Source: Clostridiaceae bacterium
Lineage (GTDB): Bacteria; Bacillota_A; Clostridia; Acetivibrionales; Acetivibrionaceae
Direction of reading: 5' to 3'
Length of the DNA stretch: 10,292 nt
Assembly: GCA_012513545.1 (NCBI GenBank)
Contig: JAAZCB010000115.1
Coordinates: forward strand, 1-10,292
The notes beneath the pieces were generated by a model. That model was not told the DNA's origin. It saw only the letters and a list, made by a program, of their open reading frames with translations, and searched no databases. The position numbers were made by a program, and so were the translations under genes. This document shows positions 7,113-10,292 of the stretch, piece by piece; the stretch's first letter is position 1, and each line of letters starts with the position of its first letter.

Positions 7113-8040
7113 CCTTATCTCCCCCTTCTACAATTAGATGCATAAACACCGATTCCAGATTTTTATCCGTTTCGGTAAATGAGACCACAGGTATCCCTGT
7201 AGAAACAGCAGTCTTGAGGATCTGAACCATGTCCTCATTTGTGCCTGTAAAGTCCGCATCAATATAATCATTGTGTATACTAACCGTCCCTACGGTCGTC
7301 TGCTCCTTAAGAAGCTTGACCGCCGGTTCCATATCTCCCATAACCCTTACTTTCAAGCTCTTTTTGTGCGCTACCTTCTGCATTATTTCTTCAACCGTTC
7401 CACTCACTACCATTTTACCATGTTCAGTTATCCCAATTGATGTACACAGTTCAGCAAGCTCAGGCAGAATATGTGAACTTATGAGTATTGTTTTACCCAT
7501 ATCCTTAAGTTCCTTTAAAATTTCTTTCATTTCAACCCTTGCTCTTGGATCAAGGCCTGACGCAGGCTCATCAAGTATAAGAAGCTCAGGATTATGAATA
7601 AGGCTTCTGGCCAGACACAATCTTTGCTTCATACCTCTTGAGAGGCTGTCAACATAAGCTTCTTTTTTCTCTGTAAGATTGACAAGCTCTAAAAGCTGAT
7701 CTGTTATTTTAGCACGCTCAATACCCGGTACTCCATATACTCCTGAATAAAATTCCATGTATTCCGTTACCTTCAGGTCATCGTATACTCCAAAAAAGTC
7801 AGGCATGTATCCTATCTTTTTCTTATACTCTACTGGCTTGGCACTTATATCCAGACCATCTACTATAACTCTGCCAGCTGTTGGTCTTAACAGCCCTGAA
7901 ACAATTTTCATAGTAGTAGTTTTTCCTGCTCCATTCGCACCTACAAAGCCATATATATGGCTTTTCCCTATCTCAAGCGACAAATTGTCGACTGCTTTAA
8001 ATTTTCCATATTTTTTAACGAGATTTTCAATGACCAGCAT
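7102..8040 (-). CDS. ABC transporter ATP-binding protein (ABC-2 exporter type)
   Basis: 312 residues. The nucleotide-binding domain is complete: Walker A GANGAGKT (34-41), signature LSRGMKQR (133-140), Walker B LLILDEP (153-159), D-loop SGLD (161-164) and switch His190 in SSH. The usual Q-loop glutamine position reads GYMPDFFGVYDDL, with Asp81 instead; acidic residues there are common in this exporter branch. After residue about 215 there is a C-terminal extension of roughly 95 residues with beta-alpha character, as in many ABC-2 ATPases. It is cytosolic and powers the permease at 6216-7112, whose start lies within its last codons. The ATG shares one base with the stop of the preceding membrane protein gene (TAATG), with GGTGG-type purine sequence upstream. 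This arrangement indicates one translationally coupled unit. Confidence 0.96.
   Translation of the reverse strand: MLVIENLVKKYGKFKAVDNLSLEIGKSHIYGFVGANGAGKTTTMKIVSGLLRPTAGRVIVDGLDISAKPVEYKKKIGYMPDFFGVYDDLKVTEYMEFYSGVYGVPGIERAKITDQLLELVNLTEKKEAYVDSLSRGMKQRLCLARSLIHNPELLILDEPASGLDPRARVEMKEILKELKDMGKTILISSHILPELAELCTSIGITEHGKMVVSGTVEEIMQKVAHKKSLKVRVMGDMEPAVKLLKEQTTVGTVSIHNDYIDADFTGTNEDMVQILKTAVSTGIPVVSFTETDKNLESVFMHLIVEGGDKDAG
7119..7127 (-). promoter_or_regulatory. Ribosome binding site of the permease, inside the ATPase gene
   Basis: The minus strand reads AAGGGGGAG, six bases before ATG 7112. It lies in the last codons of the ATPase reading frame (Glu-Gly-Gly region), so the end of the ATPase also serves as the translation signal for the permease. 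Confidence 0.8.
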
Positions 8041-10292
8041 TATTTCACCACCCCACTAAACTGAATCTGAGGCTTTGTTACAAAATCCACGGGTTTTGTC
8101 ATCATGTCAAGGGTAACAGTTGCCTTCAATATTATCTCATTTTTACTGTTCACATACGAGTCAGACTTACCTGATGGTTTAAACTCACCTGTGAATTCTT
8201 CCCATGCACCGGACTGGTTATTATAAATGTAAAACTTCTTTTCCCCTGTTGAGACTTCACCATAAAAAGGTTTATCAAGCGGCCAGTCTACTTCAAAACT
8301 ATTGACTTGAATATTTTCCGGTAAAGTAAATTTAAATGAAATGTCTCCGCTCTCGTAAATCCTGACAGCATCAGCGTTAGGACCTTCAAACTCGACTTGA
8401 GCGTTCTCCACAACTGAACTTATAATCCCTGCAGGAATCTCTACCGTTTTACCTTTTTCGAAAATCAAGTCCTGCGAGCATACTATAAGGTTTGTATTAT
8501 AGGTCTTTGGCTTTCTATCATTGACTTTTATATCATCCTCAATACTGTCAAAGTTTAAAGCATAGAAATAAATTTTCGGGCTTCCTGCAATGAGCTGATT
8601 AAGATAAAACTGATCATACATGTTGAGCTGATTAAAAATCATCATCTTCCTGTTCTGTTCAATCCATGCCTTTGACCTGTTAGGGCCCATAGGGTTATAT
8701 ATTTCCGGATAACGAGCTTGCATAAATGCATCATAGCTATTTTTCACTTTTGTACTATCATCAATCATAACTTCAAGCTTTTTCTCTTCTCCAGGAAGTA
8801 TATTTCCAATATCAATAAAATTATTGCCCAGCCTCATAAATGAATCCTCAAAAGTAAAGCCCGTACTATTCTTTATAACCGCTGTCAACTTGTTTTCCCT
8901 AATGTCAATTGAAGTAAAAAAGTCTCCATCAAACTTTTCATCTTTTTCCATCGAAATATATACAGGCTCCCACATAGCCACTTTATACTGCTCATGAATC
9001 AAGGGGTTGCTCAATAAAACCTTTGAGACCACAGGAACTTTCTCGTAATCCTGTTCTCCCCGGTAATAATAATTATTCATATTCGGAGATACAGTAATGT
9101 CATGATCTTCGGGATATTCGAGCTTCATAACCTCACGGCGGTTGTTGAAAGCACCTATACTTGTTTGTATTCGGGCATTTTTCGAAGACTGTTCCAGATT
9201 AATAATAGAGAACTTGTTGAATACGGCAGTATCATATCTGGTTTTAAAGCCTGCAAAATAAATAACACCCATAAACACGAAAGCAAGTGCCGGAATAATC
9301 AACCAATTCCAATCCCTTTTATCCTTAATTTTAAGAAAAATATAAAGGACGGGTCCTGCTATTAATATATAAAAGGCTATAACAACCATCAAAGTATTAA
9401 CAGGTGGCGTCTGTGTTTCGTGAACCTGATTAACAACTTCATTCCCATAGTATTGAGGCATAGCATAATAACCCTTGCCCGGATAATAAACAGAATTTGG
9501 GTCTATGACAGCTGAGTCCTGAGACAGTAATTTCTTCCACATTTCCTCAGCATTGTCCCACCCCGCAATCGGGCTCATTGTCGGATCAAAGGAGAGGTAA
9601 AGTATCTTTCCTGCTCCCCTTTTGTATAATACAGCCAGAGGATTGGTCTCGTTCCCTATTATGACTTCTCCATCTCCTATATTACCGGTTGATATAGTTA
9701 TCTCACCTGAAGGTGCCTTTTTTTCTACATATGCCTCAAGTTCCGGCGGCACCGGAATGCTTCTCTCATCCTCTATCGCCAAAGGCTTCAGTTTGTCTCC
9801 AAGCCCTTTGTAAACCTTCCTTCCATTTGCTCCGGTCCCGAGAATAAGTACTTTTCCTCCCTCAACCCATTGTTCGAGAGCTTCTTTTTGCTTATCCGAT
9901 AAAACAGATGTGTCATAATCTGAAATAATTATATAGTCAAAGGTTGATAAGTTCCTCAAGTCAACGGGAAAATTGTCCTTTCCAAGCGAAATGACCTCTA
10001 CCGGTCTTTCCGCCATATCATACTGTTTTCCTGCAGCAATCATCATTTTAATCTTCCTGGCTTCTTCGGGATGCATGGAATCAAAATTTTCCGTGAGCTT
10101 AAGTCCATTAAGGATCCTCAAGCCCAATTTATCTTCACTCAATACACCTATAACAGGTGACTCGGGAGAAATAATCTTTTTAAAGTTATAATCAAATGAT
10201 TTTACCACCGACTTCCCGTTTGTAATGCGCATCTCCACCTTTTTTCCTGCTGTATTGACAGGTGCATTAATAACAAGTTCTTTTGAAGAGCC
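8040..10292 (-). CDS. Large membrane protein with glutamine-amidotransferase-like domain, 5' end beyond the window
   Basis: The reading frame is open to the right edge, so the gene is 5'-truncated; a GTG at 10238 is in frame but is very probably an internal Val codon, since coding sequence continues 18 codons upstream with no stop and no clear ribosome site. Numbering from the first visible codon gives 750 residues. Residues about 45-260 look like an amidotransferase-like alpha/beta fold: YIIISDYD, then a helix, then WVEGGKVLILGTGANG (142-157), and later KILYLSFDPT. No cysteine is present in this domain, so catalysis is unlikely. Helices lie at about 297-320 and 327-348 around a basic turn (KIKDKRDW), which places both large soluble parts outside the cell membrane. 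The C-terminal 400 residues appear beta-rich. It is joined to the ABC ATPase gene by a one-base overlap. A functional parallel with GldG-like auxiliary proteins of ABC exporters is possible but unproven. Confidence 0.85.
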   Translation of the reverse strand, partial: GSSKELVINAPVNTAGKKVEMRITNGKSVVKSFDYNFKKIISPESPVIGVLSEDKLGLRILNGLKLTENFDSMHPEEARKIKMMIAAGKQYDMAERPVEVISLGKDNFPVDLRNLSTFDYIIISDYDTSVLSDKQKEALEQWVEGGKVLILGTGANGRKVYKGLGDKLKPLAIEDERSIPVPPELEAYVEKKAPSGEITISTGNIGDGEVIIGNETNPLAVLYKRGAGKILYLSFDPTMSPIAGWDNAEEMWKKLLSQDSAVIDPNSVYYPGKGYYAMPQYYGNEVVNQVHETQTPPVNTLMVVIAFYILIAGPVLYIFLKIKDKRDWNWLIIPALAFVFMGVIYFAGFKTRYDTAVFNKFSIINLEQSSKNARIQTSIGAFNNRREVMKLEYPEDHDITVSPNMNNYYYRGEQDYEKVPVVSKVLLSNPLIHEQYKVAMWEPVYISMEKDEKFDGDFFTSIDIRENKLTAVIKNSTGFTFEDSFMRLGNNFIDIGNILPGEEKKLEVMIDDSTKVKNSYDAFMQARYPEIYNPMGPNRSKAWIEQNRKMMIFNQLNMYDQFYLNQLIAGSPKIYFYALNFDSIEDDIKVNDRKPKTYNTNLIVCSQDLIFEKGKTVEIPAGIISSVVENAQVEFEGPNADAVRIYESGDISFKFTLPENIQVNSFEVDWPLDKPFYGEVSTGEKKFYIYNNQSGAWEEFTGEFKPSGKSDSYVNSKNEIILKATVTLDMMTKPVDFVTKPQIQFSGVVK

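Noticed and set aside
10236..10238. GTG as start of the amidotransferase-like protein
   Set aside because: The frame continues upstream to the window edge with protein-like sequence (residues such as KELVINAPVN), and no proper ribosome site lies before it, so it is most likely an internal valine.

Overview
The window is wholly occupied by one minus-strand gene cluster of eight genes. Transcription runs from the right edge (about 10292) to the left edge (1), and the first and last genes are cut by the window ends. AT-rich coding, strong AGGAGG-type ribosome sites, an occasional GTG start and very tight gene overlaps point to a low-GC Gram-positive host, most likely a Clostridia member. That assignment rests on sequence style and family resemblance only; no marker gene is present. 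I see no RNA gene, mobile element, CRISPR array or factor-independent terminator, and no gene-free stretch longer than 87 bases.

Layout in transcription order: (1) 8040-10292, a large two-helix membrane protein with a glutamine-amidotransferase-like domain and a beta-rich C-terminal half, 5' end off the window; (2) 7102-8040, an ABC-type ATPase; (3) 6216-7112, its ABC-2-type permease; then an 87-base gap holding a perfect 10-base palindrome next to a possible extended -10; (4) 4428-6128, a membrane-anchored coiled-coil protein with a Gly/Ser/Gln low-complexity stretch and a distinctive C-terminal tail; (5) 3401-4384, a MoxR-type AAA+ ATPase; (6) 2499-3365, a DUF58 protein with a MIDAS-type VWA core; (7) 688-2502, a BatA-like membrane VWA protein; (8) 1-698, a second membrane VWA protein, 3' end off the window.

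How they may work together (inference): the MoxR/DUF58/BatA-like/VWA set is a recognised association in bacteria, in which a MoxR ATPase is thought to remodel or activate partners through MIDAS-containing VWA proteins. Here the set follows an ABC-2 exporter and two proteins with large envelope-exposed domains. Positive-inside reasoning puts the two ATPases and DUF58 in the cytoplasm, and the amidotransferase-like, coiled-coil and two membrane VWA domains outside the membrane. This suggests an ATP-driven envelope machine in which the exporter and MoxR-DUF58 act on an external scaffold. The substrate and physiological role cannot be read from the sequence. The gene content resembles the alphaproteobacterial MoxR-DUF58-DUF4159-amidotransferase-like-DUF4175 clusters, but the added ABC exporter sets it apart.
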